Made by a program: the position numbers and the translations under genes. From Thereva unica (Eukaryota; Arthropoda; Insecta; Diptera; Therevidae), in the NCBI GenBank assembly GCA_949987705.1, contig OX465282.1:10528501-10592500 (forward strand): a stretch of DNA of 64,000 bases. The letters are read 5' to 3'. This document shows, piece by piece, positions 21,780-34,249 of this stretch. The notes beneath the pieces were generated by a model that saw only the letters and a list, made by a program, of their open reading frames with translations, ran no database searches and was not told the DNA's origin. The stretch's first letter is position 1. The number at the start of each line of letters is the position of its first letter.

Positions 21780-24470
21780 AGTGGTGGTGCACGATTTAAG
21801 GTGGTAACTCTGGAGTCTCAACTCTACACGACCCATTCGGCGAACCAGCCCCAGTCTTGAGGTCCGAGGTACTTTTTTGTGGTTGTTTTGACGGCGTTGC
21901 GGTAACGACAGCGTTCAAATCCAAATTTAAGTTTTTGGGTGTGAGTCCGAGGTGAATCTGGGGTTCGCATCACAGCTTTTCGATTCACACCCTTCACTGA
22001 GATTGGCGTAAGGTCGATGCAGGTTTCATTCCAGATGAGACAGTATTTCGGTTTATAGGCGTTAAACTTAACTCGAATCTTGGAGCCTCAATCAATAAGT
22101 GCGATGTCCTGTTGATCGAGTTGAACATATTGAGTTCATGATCTAGGACAGTGATTCCCAAAGTAGTCCACACGTCTGAGCGTCTATTGGATGATCTAAG
22201 GAGTCCGTGATAACTAGAAATGATTTTGGGGGCGCACGTAGAACTACCAGAGGTCTGCGAAAAAGATCGAAAGTTTTCATAAATAAAAAAAATATTAAAA
22301 AGCGAAATTTACTGCGTGACCACTCGAAAATTATTATATAATGAACTTTTTGAAGCCCAATTGTTTTCTAATGTTTGTATGAGCAGCTGACGTATATTGC
22401 CCTAAGCTAGAGTCAGCTGGCATTTTTTATTCATTTTTGTCTAACTGTTATTTGGCGAATTTTCAGCCGGAATGAAATCACTGAAACCACCCATCCACGG
22501 TGCCCCAGCTGACGCTCGCGATACTTTATAGTACACCTGAATTGAACGTTCCGTTTCAGTCGAAATTAAATGACTGACAAAACGTCGACTGATATTAGTT
22601 TCTAAAAGAAGACATTTTTATATCAGATCTACACAAACCAACCAAAATCAGAGAAAAGGTCGATTGGTTCACCTACCAATGTCACATATGCATTTAACGG
22701 GGCTAATATAAGAGCTGTTATGATAACTAGAATATTTATTCCCATAGAATCTCTGCTGAGGAGTTCTGCTGACGTTTTGCGAGTTCCTGTAAAGTGCATT
22801 GCTTGGCACACATTATGCAGTCGTCTCTGGTGTCCAATTCATCACAACGCCTGCAGTTACTCTACGGTTATGAGTGAGACCTTCACTTATCTTCATTGGA
22901 GTTTGGTCAATCGCCATATCGCTCCAAGTGGCACATTACAATTTCTCACTCCTACGAATTCATGTATTGACAGCCTTCAATAATAAAATAGAGTTTGGGA
23001 CTGGAAAAAGAGGCGGCTTTCTAAAGACAGCAGAAATACGTAAATTTTCAACTAGCGAACGATTTGTCGGAGGAAAAACGTGAAATTTTGTTAGCAAACC
23101 TCTGATTCGGATTCAGCACCCCAAAAAACATAAATTGGAAGAAATCAAAACTACAAATAAATAAAAACAAAATATTTCATGTTATCTGTAGTTACAGAGG
23201 TTTTAATTTTTCTGGTCATGGCGGGGTTTGACCCCCAAAATCCCTTCTTCCCTACGACCCGGAAATCGAACCCATCGCCATATTTTTAGTATTACACTCA
23301 ATACACTTAAAAAGAAACCCGAAATATTAATTTCACCTGTGAAAATCCCAATAATAAGCATTTTTTTCGTAATTGAAAAATACTTGAGCCAACAATGAAA
23401 GAAAAAAAAAGGTGCAATTCAATGGAACAGGTAATCAGCCGTGTCGTATGACTGACTGACTACAATGGGGGGAATTAAATACTGTCTAGTCGCGATATTT
23501 CCAACCAACGCGAATTCGTCAAAATCTGTGTACTCTGACCCGTGGGAGGAGACGGTAATAAATTTAAACAACAATAATCACTTTTTCTATGTCTACTTTT
23601 TCTTGTTGCTGGTTATATGTAGTCAGCCAAGTTGTGTGCGGTAGGCCTTCAACTTTATGGGAAATCGGACGTTTATATGTCAGCATTTTATAGTTTCTAT
23701 ATTGTCACTCCCTGCTTCAAATGAAGATCCCCTCTCTGGTTTAAATGGAAGAAGTCTTTCATTGTCAATTTTGTCCCCCATATTCTGTCATTACACAAAA
23801 AAAAACTCTAATCCATTTTCAATGACGTCCATGTATGTATTCTCCTGAGCGGTTGTTGGTGCATCAATGTGTCCAGGTCTATGGAGAGACTCACAATAAA
23901 TGAAATGTCAGTGACCGATTAAAATTCGTTGTAGATGCCTCAAGTGTCAGTGCTAATGATAAAAATAGACAAAACAGCAGCCGACCGACACGGACTGACA
24001 GATGATGGAGTATTGGGTGTTTTCCGAAGAAAACCCTCATCGTTTTCTATGAAAAAGCAAGATCTGATCTTCTTATCCACTACACATCGATACACTCATA
24101 CTTATATGCTGGTTGCACTCCTTGAGAAACGGAAATATAGAGACCCGTTCAAAGGCGGATCTTGAACTTGGCTTCTTCCAAGACTTAAATTAGAAACTCT
24201 CATATTTTCATCTGCTGTTGGGGCTATAAACAAAAATAGGAAAGCATTTAAAAATGTATTCTTAGAAATTTTTAAATGCATTTTAACAGATAGAATATTT
24301 TTGTAGATGAGCTTATCATCGGTATTTTTTTTAATAATATTCTTTTTTCGTTATTTAAAATCAAAAACCAGAAACTTAGCTTAGAAATCACCCTTTGTAC
24401 TTTGGCCATGGCATAGTGCAATGTCTATGTAGTAGTAAACTTAATGTGGGGGAAAGAAAAGATTTGGGGT
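21780..24470. other. Intron sequence with no recognised gene
   Basis: I see only fragments. CAGTGATTCCCAAAGTAGTCC at about 22150 looks like a single hAT terminus with no partner found. No exon or ORF here has family features. Confidence 0.4.
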
Positions 24471-24474
24471 TATG

Positions 24475-24630
24475 ACTTTTGAGGTGCAAGGAGGATGTTG
24501 AACGGCATGATGATAAACCCGGGGTTTGAATTTTTGGAGTTCAGAGTTCAGAAATACCGACTGCGAAAGATGGTTCCACAGTCGTTGTTTCAGTTATGAA
24601 CGAATTCCTTATTTGTATTGTGCCCAAAAT
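24475..24630 (-). mobile_element. Jockey-like LINE, extreme 3' end
   Basis: The minus strand reads WNHLSQSVFLNSELQKFKPR followed by VYHH, the end of the same ORF2 family as at 28856 and 49938 (LWNNLPQSVFPNSYN in the best copy). It is short and truncated at both sides. Confidence 0.7.
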
Positions 24631-24694
24631 GGAAGATGTCATCAGCAGAGTAAATGAAACGAAGGGGTTAATCTGGTGTTGCGATTATTACCCC

Positions 24695-25025
24695 GTTTGT
24701 AACTAGATTCAATCCGGGTTCAACCCAGTTATAAACGACGATCGAGTTGAAACTGGATCTACTCAACCCAACTCAGCTCTCCTAGTTGATATATCGCCTC
24801 ATTGTCGAGTTGACAATGTTTTTTTATCATCCGTGAAGGATGAAGGAAGAAAATTATAAAAATTATTCTATAAATGAGAACTTCATACAATAATTTAAGG
24901 TAATGTTTTGATTTCAGTTCAACTCTATTTCAACCCAAAGTGAACTCAACCCGACATCATATACGGTAGTCGAAATTTCAACTCAACCTCGACTCAACTT
25001 TTCAACCTAGTCATAAACGGAGTAT
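24695..25025. mobile_element. MITE-like element with CCGTTTATAAC ends
   Basis: It starts CCGTTTGTAACTAGATTCAA and ends TTTTCAACCTAGTCATAAACGG, inverted with a few mismatches. The inside is rich in AACTCAACC and GAGTTGA motifs. A relative occupies about 56870-57215, sharing ACCCAAAGTGAACTCAAC and CATCATATACGGT. No coding sequence. Confidence 0.6.
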
Positions 25026-25189
25026 ATAAGGCTGGGCGCCCACTGTCGCCACAATTAAACTGCGGCACTACTTTGTTTCCACATAGCATGCCAAAACCTT
25101 GCCACCGCCACGTCACTGCCACACCACTTCAGTGGGTGGTGTCCGGCCTCATGGCGCGAGAGCGTTCATCTCGTTGAAACAATTGTTAT

Positions 25190-25840
25190 TATACTAACGA
25201 TAAAATTTTGTCAGTGCTGCTAACCGACAAGGATTTAAAGGGAAGATTCTCGTGTAGGCTGCATGTTGAAAATTAAGGGCATGCCTAAAAACAGCATGAG
25301 AAAAGACTTGACATGACTTTATGTTGGTAAAGGTGAATGTTGGCATTTAGTATATTCAATAGACCGGTTTTGGTTCGATTTCCAAGGTCAAGAGGAATTA
25401 GACGTGATTAGAATTGAGTTGTAGGTTCGCTTAGTAAAAAGACACTCGCGTTCAATAATATAAAATTTTCGATACCGACGATTATTCCCATATTCCACTC
25501 GGGATCGGGTGCAATGATTTTTCCTCACGCGAATGAGGCAAGGCGTTAAATATCCTTTGTAGGGGACCTTTACGCATGAGGTCCACATGAGGCAGTGGTA
25601 GTCGATCATGGAACAAATGGCGTCTTCAGCGATAAGTTTGAAGGGACTTTTTCACTTTATCTAACCACGATACCATATTTGTCGAAGCCCCACAACGAAC
25701 AAGGGAGTTGTGTATTCGAGGTGAGGCCGAATATACGAATTACGCAAATTACTGTCATCAGCGAAGCTGTGAAGTGGGTAAGGGAATAACGTATCACTGC
25801 CATGGTGATGTCGGGCAACTGGCGGTTCCCAGATTTCTGA
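25190..25840 (-). mobile_element. Jockey-like LINE with internal deletion
   Basis: On the minus strand LHSFADDSN (the RT catalytic FADD box) runs directly into LRNSYIRPHLEYTTPLFV, which lies well over 100 residues further on in the intact family. The copy therefore lost the middle of the RT domain. The surrounding text is homologous to 28856-29870. Confidence 0.75.
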
Positions 25841-25859
25841 CCGCATTCCTGATTTCGAT

Positions 25860-26260
25860 CTGTTGGAAAAGGCTTGGGTGTGTTCCATGGGACTCCCCAA
25901 TTCCACTCCGGCCATTTTCCCTTGGCCCTCTAGTGGGTCTAACTTAAGGTAGAGTGACGGTTGGGTGCGCTTGCATTCCCGGTAGGAGGATCCTTGAAGC
26001 TCCCCCCCTTTCTCCCCCTAGATGATATGGAGTTAAAAACTTGGCAGAGCGGCGACTGACTGGGTGTGCTTCTTGGCCTCCCAGTTTTCTGGCCGCCGCG
26101 CCGTCCTGCCTTCGGCTTGTTGGGGACGAGTTTGCGAAAGCGGGGCTAGGATGGGGCTCCGTGGGGCTTCCCAATTCCAGTCCGGCCCTCATTGCCTTAT
26201 CCCACTCCAGCTTAATTGGTCCATAAAAGTGCCATGAACATGGTACGAAGGTAAAACATA
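25860..26260. repeat. GC-rich island with a diverged duplication
   Basis: The block GGGGCTTCCCAATTCCAGTCCGG at about 26161-26183 repeats as GGGACTCCCCAATTCCACTCCGG at about 25889-25911, about 270 bp apart, within locally GC-rich sequence. Minus-strand translation gives AGVELGSPMEHTQAF and AGLELGSPTEPHPSPAF. Origin unknown; possibly a SINE or LINE 5' region. Confidence 0.5.
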
Positions 26261-26462
26261 CAGGGCATTGGGATGAAAATAGGTTCACCAGTTGCTGACT
26301 TGACTTTCCTGCTGACGTACTCACCACGACCATGCTATTCACTCGAGGAACTTTTCTACGCTCTGAAGACGGTCTCTTCTTCGTCCCCCACATGCAGTTC
26401 TCTTAGTCAGTTTGGATGGGGCGGGAAATTTGTTTGGGAAGTTAGCGCTAACTAGGCGCTAA

Positions 26463-26528
26463 ATCAACTGCAACAGAGTACCTAGTTGGATGAGAATCAA
26501 CTGCAACAGAGTACCTAGTTGGATGAGA
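26463..26528. repeat. 33-bp perfect tandem duplication
   Basis: ATCAACTGCAACAGAGTACC and 13 further bases occur twice head to tail (26463-26495, 26496-26528) with no differences, so the duplication is recent. Confidence 0.95.
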
Positions 26529-26529
26529 A

Positions 26530-28100
26530 GCAAGCAAATGGACTCCTTAACTTGCAAAATGGAGGAACTCTGCCGCGGTAATTTATCCTGACACCTGATA
26601 TTGGTCCAAATCGACATAAGTTTATATTCGAGTTCCACCAGAATAGAATTTGTCCATGTCCGAGTGAGTGAGGCGAAACGGAACAAATCTCATAGTACGA
26701 CAAATATTGGTTGATAACATTTTGCCAATATGAACTTTGAAGGACCCTGATAAGTGGTTCTATATATTATTTCGGGCAGTAGCATTATTCCGCTGGGTAA
26801 AAAAACTAAAGAAAGTGTTTTTGACATCATCATTTATTGTTTTTTTTTTTACAATCAAAATTGTTCTGCAAAAACCGGAACAAGTCATAATCATAATCAA
26901 AGTAGCAAACATGATAAATGATGCGACAATCCATCACACTTTTGCTCGAGCAGATTTGAGGAGTCACTGGACTTTTTTTGTTAATAACTACTGATCCCTG
27001 TTGTTTAATAATGAAACCACTTACATGGTAACGGTGAATGTACTAATGTGAACTGATTGCGAAGTTGTCGGATCGAAGCCCGCGCTAACACTAACAAAAT
27101 TGAAAAAGATAATATCGCGTATCTTTCGATATCTGAACAATAATTAGACATTCGGCATAGATGCTATCCGAATATATAGGCTCCGTGTTAAGTGTTATAA
27201 ATTAAAAGTGGTATAATTGTCTCAATAATAAATCTTTTGTAATTTCGAGCAACTTCACTGTTTAATATGATTACCTCTGGGTCGGATGATGGCATGAAGT
27301 CATTGCACACTGCATGAATGTATGTCGGAGAGGATTCATTGTCATTTCCGACAAATTCGTCATTTGTCATGTTCATTATTCATATTTATAGTGGACACAT
27401 TAGCCTCCAAAATGGACCATATGGAGAAGTCCACTGGATTCAAGTCTGGCGAGTATGTGGAGCACTTTTACGAAAACATTAACTGTTGGTCATGATTGTG
27501 TAAAAATTATTGTGTCAAATAAGCAGTAGGGAGTGGTACCGATTTTTGTTGGAATGCCCAGTGAATTTTTTAAAATCTTTTACTGGTACATTTGTTAGTT
27601 CATCATGACCGGTTCCAAAGCGTTTCGCGTTCCATATGCTTATTAACAACTTGATAAACGTAACAGTTATCAAAATATAAGCGCACTATTAGTTGTTTAG
27701 CAGCTGTAGCAGGGGGATTAGTAATATTTCGAAGTAGGTACCGGCGTAGACAACCATAAAATAGACCAAATTTGTGATTTTTCAAAAATTCCAACGAGCT
27801 TTCATTTTCATTTGTTTCTTAAGTTTTCTAAATGAGTTTCCCAATTATAAACCAATCTTACAAAAAATGGCACCATTGTTAATTAATGCTAAAAAAAATA
27901 ATACATCGTTAATTACTCCAAAAGCAATGAACCGATCTTGTTGAAATTTTTTTTAATGACTATCTTTAAGAATTTTCAGCCCTCTATGTGCAAAATAGCC
28001 AGCAGCCCTCTAATAGCAAAAATAACGTGATTTGAAAACTTTGGAAGCTATTTGCAAGATCACACTTGATAATTTCACAACTAAGAGCTTTCCCAAGGCG
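26530..28100. other. Intron sequence with no recognised gene
   Basis: AT-rich sequence with no exon, ORF or repeat that I can name. Confidence 0.4.
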
Positions 28101-28103
28101 ATA

Positions 28104-28853
28104 TACGAGGGCAGTCCGATAAGTACTTACACGATGGCGCCACAAGCGCAAGAGCAATTTACTATCGTGTAGTACATTCTCGTAGGCAGCTACTATTAAA
28201 ATTTCACCCGAATCGGCCTCGTAGTTTTGTTTGGACCGAATGTGGAAAAAGAGCAATATCGGTCGGTGATTCGATTCTTGTTTTTGGTATGTCCCTGCGC
28301 ATCAAAATCAAAGAGCATCCAAGCTGTGTACGGTGACTCTTCTTCAATGGCAATCGCCAAAAATTGGTTTAACGAGTTTCAACGTGGCCCCGAAAACGGC
28401 TACCACGGAGGAGAACGTGACAAAAGTCCATCGATCTCGTATTGGCATACCCCGATTGAAGGTGCGCGAGATAGCTGAGCCAGTAGGCATCTCAAAAGAC
28501 GGCGTGGGTCATATCCTGCATGAAATATTGTGCAAGAGAAAGCTGTCGGCGCGATGGGTGCCGCGTTTGTTCCTTCCAGGCAACAAATGCAGCCGTGAGA
28601 CTTCTACAGAGCAGTGTTTGACGCTTTGACGTATTCTCCAGATTTGGCCCCGTGAGACTTCTTTTTGTTTTCAAACTTAAAATAGTCACTTGCCGGGCAG
28701 AAATGAGTCGAATGAGGCCTCCGTGGCGGCGATAATCTCCAAGATTATGTATTTTTCGGACAGGTTAAAGAATTTGGAGCATCGCTGGGTCAAGGGTATC
28801 GAGCTAAAAGAAGACTATGTTGATAAATAAATCGCCACTTTTCCAAAATTTTT
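28104..28853 (+). mobile_element. mariner transposase remnant
   Basis: The left end TACGAGGGCAGTCCGATAAG (28104-28123) is a mariner-type terminus. Inside are EKEQYRSVIRFLFL (N-terminal helix-turn-helix), AIAKNWFNEFQRG, LKVREIAEPVGISKDGVGHI with LHEILCKRKLSARWVPRLF, and YSPDLAPxDFFLF, the catalytic SPDLAPxDYxLF box. Frameshifts and a large deletion have removed most of the first two catalytic regions. The right terminal repeat is gone, and a Jockey copy starts within a few bases of the break. Confidence 0.85.
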
Positions 28854-28855
28854 CG

Positions 28856-29870
28856 GGGGGGTATTGAAGAAGGTGGTGATGAACCCTGCGCTTGAACTCT
28901 TGGATGTTGTATGAGCTCGGAAATACTGACTGCGGGAGATTATTCCATATTCGAGTTGTTCTATTTACAAACGAATTCATATCTTGTTGAGTGCGTGGGG
29001 GGGATTGTAGGTTGGAGGGAATGAGACGAGTGGGCTAATCTGATGTTGCGAGTATAAGATTGCCGTGGAGGCAGGGGGGCGTTTAACTCGGAGGTACAGT
29101 CATTATGATAAAGCAATAAAATTTTGTCAGTGCTTCTACATACCTACGGTGGATCAGGGGGTCGATGGTGGAGCAAGCGGTATCGTCATGAATTAATTTA
29201 AGGGCCCTTTTTTGGACCTTATCTAACCATGCCAAGGTGGTTATTGGAGCGCCGCACCAAATGAGGGAATTGTATTCGAGAAGAGGCCGAATGTATGATT
29301 TATAAATTACAGGCGTAAATTACAGAAATAAGACAGTACTTGGTTTTGGTGGGGTTGAATTCAACACGATCCTTGCTTCCCCACTCTAGAATGAGTTCAA
29401 TGTCGTTATTAACAGAGCTGGACATTAGTTCACGATCATCAAGACAGGATCTGGCATGAGTCTGTCTTGTATCGAAGCTGTACGAGTAACGTAGAGTACC
29501 GTCGTCAGCGAAGCTGAGAAGTGGATTGGAGGGGATTGGAGGTAGGTCATTTATAAAGATGAGAAATAGGACCGGTGATAAAATTGAATCCTGGGGGACC
29601 CCCGCAGAGATGGGATGAGATTCAGATTTGACGCCATCCAATACTACCTTAATTGAACGGCCGGAAAGGAAACTATCAACCCACTTATATAGAAGCAAGT
29701 CAATTCCAATAGCTTTGAGTTTAGCTAACAAGGCTGAGTGCCATACTCTATCAAAAGCCTTGGAGATATCCAAAGCAACCAAACTTCTACTCGTAACGAG
29801 GCCCTTTGTCTCACTTGGATTGGTTGTCCAATTTTCTTCAGGGTTAATCAGGTTCTAGGGAGTTACGACT
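28856..29870 (-). mobile_element. Jockey-like LINE, RT domain to 3' end
   Basis: The minus-strand frame 29782-29300 shows ALDISKAFDRVWHSALLAKL, AGVPQDSILSPVLFLIFIND (RT motif B, PQGS changed to PQDS), LLSFADDGTLRYS (catalytic ADD box) and DRVEFNPTKTKYCLIS. Further frames toward 28856 give RLIW..AP.TTLAWLDKVQ-like and LPQSVFPSSYNIQEFKRR blocks. This is the most complete RT of this family in the window. It is truncated at its 5' end. Confidence 0.88.
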
Positions 29871-31420
29871 TGGATTGGTCAGAAGAAGCTTGATTGTATT
29901 AACTAGGTACGACACTAAAAACTATTTACTAAATTATTCGATTATCAACGAGCTATACATCGGTGAGAAATTATCGAACTCACAATATCTAATATTTGCG
30001 TCCAAACGACTTAGCCCACAACAATATTACAATTAACGCTAAAATTTATTGCATTTGAAACTGAAGTCAGATCTTGATCATTGTCCGTCCGTGCCTTATC
30101 CACAATATCTCAGCATTTATTAATCATATCTATTAATCAGCATTAAACAAAGCTCAGAAGTCAATACTGGGAGTTTTTTTCTTCACATTATAGCAGCTGT
30201 ACAGAAAACGATTTCCTCAACTCGCGCGCCAGTCGCATTTCTATATAAAAACCCCAAATGGGATGCAGTCGTGGCGTCGAGTCAACGTCTATTTATAGCA
30301 AAGAAGGCAACTCTTGAAAAGATTACTTTTCCTTCTTATCAATTTTCATTTCCACCAACATCCATATTATTTTTGGTGTTGTGAAGAAATCTGTGGTCTA
30401 TGTCTCTCAAAGTTTCAGATTCGAGTTTTATGACTACTTCCGGACAATGTAAAAATAATAAAATTCTTTATTGTCTGCCATTGAGTCGCCGATGAGGATC
30501 TCATGAGTGCATGCGTAGAGAGACTGCAGATTTCCTTGAGAGAAACAAGCTATTCGTAAATTATGAAAATCAACATAGGATGTTCCATCTTCTTGAGTGT
30601 GCGCGACGTAGTAAGCCACCAAAAAAATAAAATAAAAAAATAAGCACGGCGGAACAACCACTGATGGAACTCTCAGTCATCAACAACCATTAAGTGAGTC
30701 ATTCGAATGAATTTGACCCCGCATCCGTCACACCCCCAACGCTCGCGCGGGATTATTGTTATATGGAAGTAACCTGGGAAAACAGGTTTTTCTCAATCAG
30801 GTTTTGTTTTTGCAATATTCAAATCGGCTTCTCGTCAAAGGTGGAAACAAAAAAATTCTGTTTCTTGAGCTTTAAGATGGATTGGATTAGAGTGTGTTCC
30901 AATTTGGCTTATTTTTACCAGGAAGACCGACTTTGACGCGATATATATTTTAGAGCTTCATCATTCCAGTTATGTCATCCCGATTTGGTGCTAGGAGGAG
31001 ATTATTAAAGAAAATATTTATCCGATTCCAGACAATTTATACAACGTTTTGCCTCTTGAGAGAGCTTTTGGCGGTGGAAATTGTTGGGGCTGATGATTTC
31101 ATTCATTTTGCAAGTCTCTTCACGTCCACTTTTTTTTAGAGCATCGCCGTGCATGTAAGTGACTCATGCGCGAGCAACTTAATGTCCGATAAAATACATC
31201 GGTGTTTAAGGTTAGATATGATGTATTGTAAGATTCCATTTGGGGAGACTATGGACTCTGGAGGTGACGCAAGATTGCTTACGCATAGAAGTTATGAATT
31301 TTTTTTTTTTTAGAAAAATGCAAATTTTTACATGGTGGTAGTCCTTCGTATACTTGATAGTTATTTAAGTATTATAAAAAATTTATAAGCTGTGTTAAAT
31401 CAATGAAATGTAGACTAGAA
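29870..31420. other. Intron sequence with no recognised gene
   Basis: A minus-strand ORF at 30661-30434 contains TSYVDFHNLRIACFSQGNLQ. I do not recognise it, and no splice sites or neighbours support a gene. Confidence 0.4.
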
Positions 31421-31424
31421 TAAA

Positions 31425-31579
31425 GCCGCGTTTACATCCCAAAGTCAGCGTGAAAGTGCACTTTGAAGCTCTTTTATCTCACAGAAATTTATACGCTTCT
31501 TTCTCTGTTGCACAAATTTCTGTGCGATAAAAGAGCCTCAAAGTGCACTGTCGTGTTGACTTTGGGTTGTAAACGCGCC
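31425..31579. mobile_element. Hairpin-type MITE with ~65-bp arms
   Basis: GCCGCGTTTACATCCCAAAG (31425 on) is the inverse of CTTTGGGTTGTAAACGCGCC (to 31579). Pairing continues inward through CTCTTTTATCTCACAGAAATTT with about eight mismatches, leaving a loop of some 24 bases. The transcript of either strand would fold into a long stem. No coding sequence. Confidence 0.85.
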
Positions 31580-31639
31580 TCAATTGATACAGTTTTGGAT
31601 TCAAAACACATTCCTTAATTGAGGTAATAAATTTTATCA

Positions 31640-33369
31640 CTTTTGGGGCTTTTGATTTTTTGGTTGGGGGTCAAATGGTAGCAACGGCCTCAGGGACCTT
31701 TGATGGTGCCGGTACATCAAAGGGATAAATCCTGGGTAACGCCACCTGCGATCTAAGGTACACACGATCTAAGATTTTCCGATATGCTACCGAATCCTAC
31801 CTCAACCTCCACGAAGATGTAGATTTTACATCGGGAGTCCCTTGGATGCTTTTGTCTATACAAGAGTAACAGACTGAGGAGAGTGAAAGGCGAGTGTTTC
31901 GCGCCTCAAAAGGAAGCAAATATCGGACTGGTCCTCCAAGTTGGGGGTTGGGCGGCAGGCTGACAACCTTCCATCGTAAAAACCTACCGGTCACAATCCT
32001 CAAGGCAGGCCTCGGATAGGACGGACTCAACGGCAACGACTCAGGCAACGGAATATGGAATTCGATCTTGGAACATGGAACGTCAGGACGCTCAACAGAA
32101 CGGGCGCTCTGCGTTCGCTTTTATTAGTACTAAAGAAATATAACATAAAGATCACAGCCCTTCAAGAAACAAAATGGACCCACAGTGGTATAATGGATCT
32201 AAAAACCCACACGGCACTCTCCAGCGGATCATCGAATGGAAGAAGAGTTTGGAGTAGACTGATCGATTTCGCAAGCTCAAACTCAATGGTAGTAAGTTCA
32301 ACAATGTTCCCGCACAAAGATATCCATAAGATGACATGGCAGTCACCAGACGGAGTAACTAATAATCAAATTGACCATGTCCTAATTGAGAGAAGAAGGG
32401 CCACGAGTATACTGGACGTAAGAACAATGAGAAGAGCGTGCTGTGGCTCGGACCAATATCTAGTCAAAGTGAAATTGAGAACCCGGATAGCAACTAAAAC
32501 GCATAGAGGGCAAACTCAACCAAAATACGATATAGATAAGCTAAAATGGGAAGAACTGAGAGATGCCTACCAACATGCTGTCGGGAACAGGTCAAAAGCA
32601 GCATAAAGGGGGCAGCAGAAGAGGCACTAGGCTGGGCCCCCAGACAGACTAGAATTGATTGGTTTGACCAAGACTGTAGAACCGCAATTGAAGAAAGAAA
32701 CCAGAGCCACCGAGAGTACATCGCAAGGCCAACAAGAGCAAGGATGGAAGTCTTCAAGGAAAAAAGAAAAATCGCAGACAAGCTGTGCAGAAAGAAGAAG
32801 AGGGAATATCTAAATAGGAAAATCTTACAGACACAGGAAGACTTCAATGAAGGGAGAATTAGACAAGCGTACAAAGGAACTCGCCAGATCACCAATAAGT
32901 TTCAGCCAAGGACGGACATCTGCAAGACATAGATGGGAACTTGTTGGCAGATCCTGAAATGTAGATGTATACCAGATATTTGTCGACTTTCAACAAGCAT
33001 ATGACTCAATAAACAGAGAGAGGCTATACGAGATCTTATCGGAAATAGGAGTCCCCTCAAAGTTGGGACAACTAATTAAATGCGCCACAAATAGCTCACT
33101 GGCGAAAGTAAGGATCCAAAATGTTATAACAGAGGAGTTCGAAGTACATCAAGGACTTAGACAAGGAGATGGACTGGCCCCCATGCTTTTCAACCTGGCA
33201 CTAGAATGGGTAATAAGGAAAACGTCAGTCCAGAGAAATGCATCAATAGCTACACAATCGGTACAATTACTTGGATATGCGGATGACGTGAACATCGTGG
33301 GAAGGTCCTTTTTGGCAGCAAAAGAAGTCTATGTCGAATTAAAAGAGGCGGCAAAGGACATCCTTAGGG
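31640..33369 (+). mobile_element. RTE-type LINE, 5' UTR, endonuclease and first half of RT
   Basis: The 5' UTR is recognisable up to the ATG at 32055, including GGTTGGGCGGCAGGCTGACA. The ORF begins MEFDLGTWNVRTLNRTGALR with ALQETKW (endonuclease, catalytic E). It then jumps by an internal deletion near 32245 to FASSNSMVVSSTMFPHKDIH, TWQSPDGVTNNQIDHVLIER and SDQYLV. The RT follows from 32950: FVDFQQAYDSINRERLYEIL, GLRQGDGLAPMLFNLALEW and YADDVNIVGRS. A frameshift near 32600 and stops break it. It ends abruptly at EAAKD where the GTCGTCC repeat begins. It is the same family as the copy at 11470-12234. Confidence 0.92.
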
Positions 33370-34240
33370 TCGTCCATAAATAACGTGAGGCGAGTGCAGT
33401 GTTACTTAGCTCGTACGCCGCAGCGTTCGGCGAGTCGCGCAATTGGCTGGCTGGTGGCGGCTAAACAATCGAGGGGCTGCTGTGCTACTTTCTGGTGTTC
33501 ACATAATCTCGTACAAATTGTTGTGTAAAATTCTTAACCCATTCACACACCGGTCGCCAGCAGGCGGTGGCCTGAAAATTTTTGCTTTGGAGCCAAGTAT
33601 TACCATACACTCACCGGCTGCCAACTGACAATTTTTTTATATGTGTGGGTATTTATCGTCAGTTCGTGCCTGAAGGTTTGAACTTCTATTCAGTCTCAAG
33701 CCACGAATTTACGTGAAGAATTTACGCCGTATCCACTCGGAACGGAAAGCAAGGCGCGAAATAGGCGCGAAAACCTTTCACCCTCGCATTCGCGCTTGTT
33801 GGCGGATGTTCAGGAAGTGAGCCTAGAATCTCCTTAAAGTTTTTGTTGAGGCTATAAACATTTTTGCACTTGAATTAACATCCTGCTATGCTAAACTGCC
33901 GTCTTCACCAGTGTGTCTATAGAGAGTCATGAGGTCACCTGCATGTCATGGCCTGTCAGGCGGATACCTGAAGTCCTGTTCCCGAATAAGACTAAGTTAT
34001 GAGTGGCCTTCATTGGGCCGTGCCTGCCGACCTAGTCTCAAAGGCCATAGCCTGCCGGCGGACTGTAAGTGAACGAGAGTCTTTAGTGCAGAAACATGTT
34101 TTACTTAATTTAACCCATTTTTCTCGCAATTTAACACTCTCCATTGAGGGGAAAAAATTATGTGATATTTGCCGAGACCTCTCTCAGACCTCACGTGAAA
34201 TAGGGTGAGATTTGGTACTGCTGACTCCACCTTAGTCAGA
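33369..34240 (+). mobile_element. GC-rich TIR family, copy B
   Basis: Its left terminus GTCGTCCATAAATAACGTGA joins the broken RTE element directly. The shared blocks occur in the same order as in copies A and C: TGGCTGGCTGGTGGCGGCTA, GGGTATTTATCGTCAGTTCG, AGGCGCGAAATAGGCGCG, GCATTCGCGCTTGTTGGCGG and GCCATAGCCTGCCGGCGG. The right end decays into CCTCACGTGAAATAGGGTG. No ORF with a known domain. Confidence 0.7.
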
Positions 34241-34249
34241 ATTAGTAGA

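Noticed and set aside
22148..22172. CAGTGATTCCCAAAGT, a possible hAT terminus
   Set aside because: No matching inverted end or 8-bp duplication was found, so it is not called an element.
23220..23290. GGGTTCGATTTCC on the minus strand, like a tRNA B box
   Set aside because: No A box at the right distance and no acceptor stem; not a tRNA.
30434..30661. Minus-strand ORF with TSYVDFHNLRIACFSQG
   Set aside because: It looks protein-like in part, but I recognise no family and an AATAAA lies inside it; kept only as a remark.
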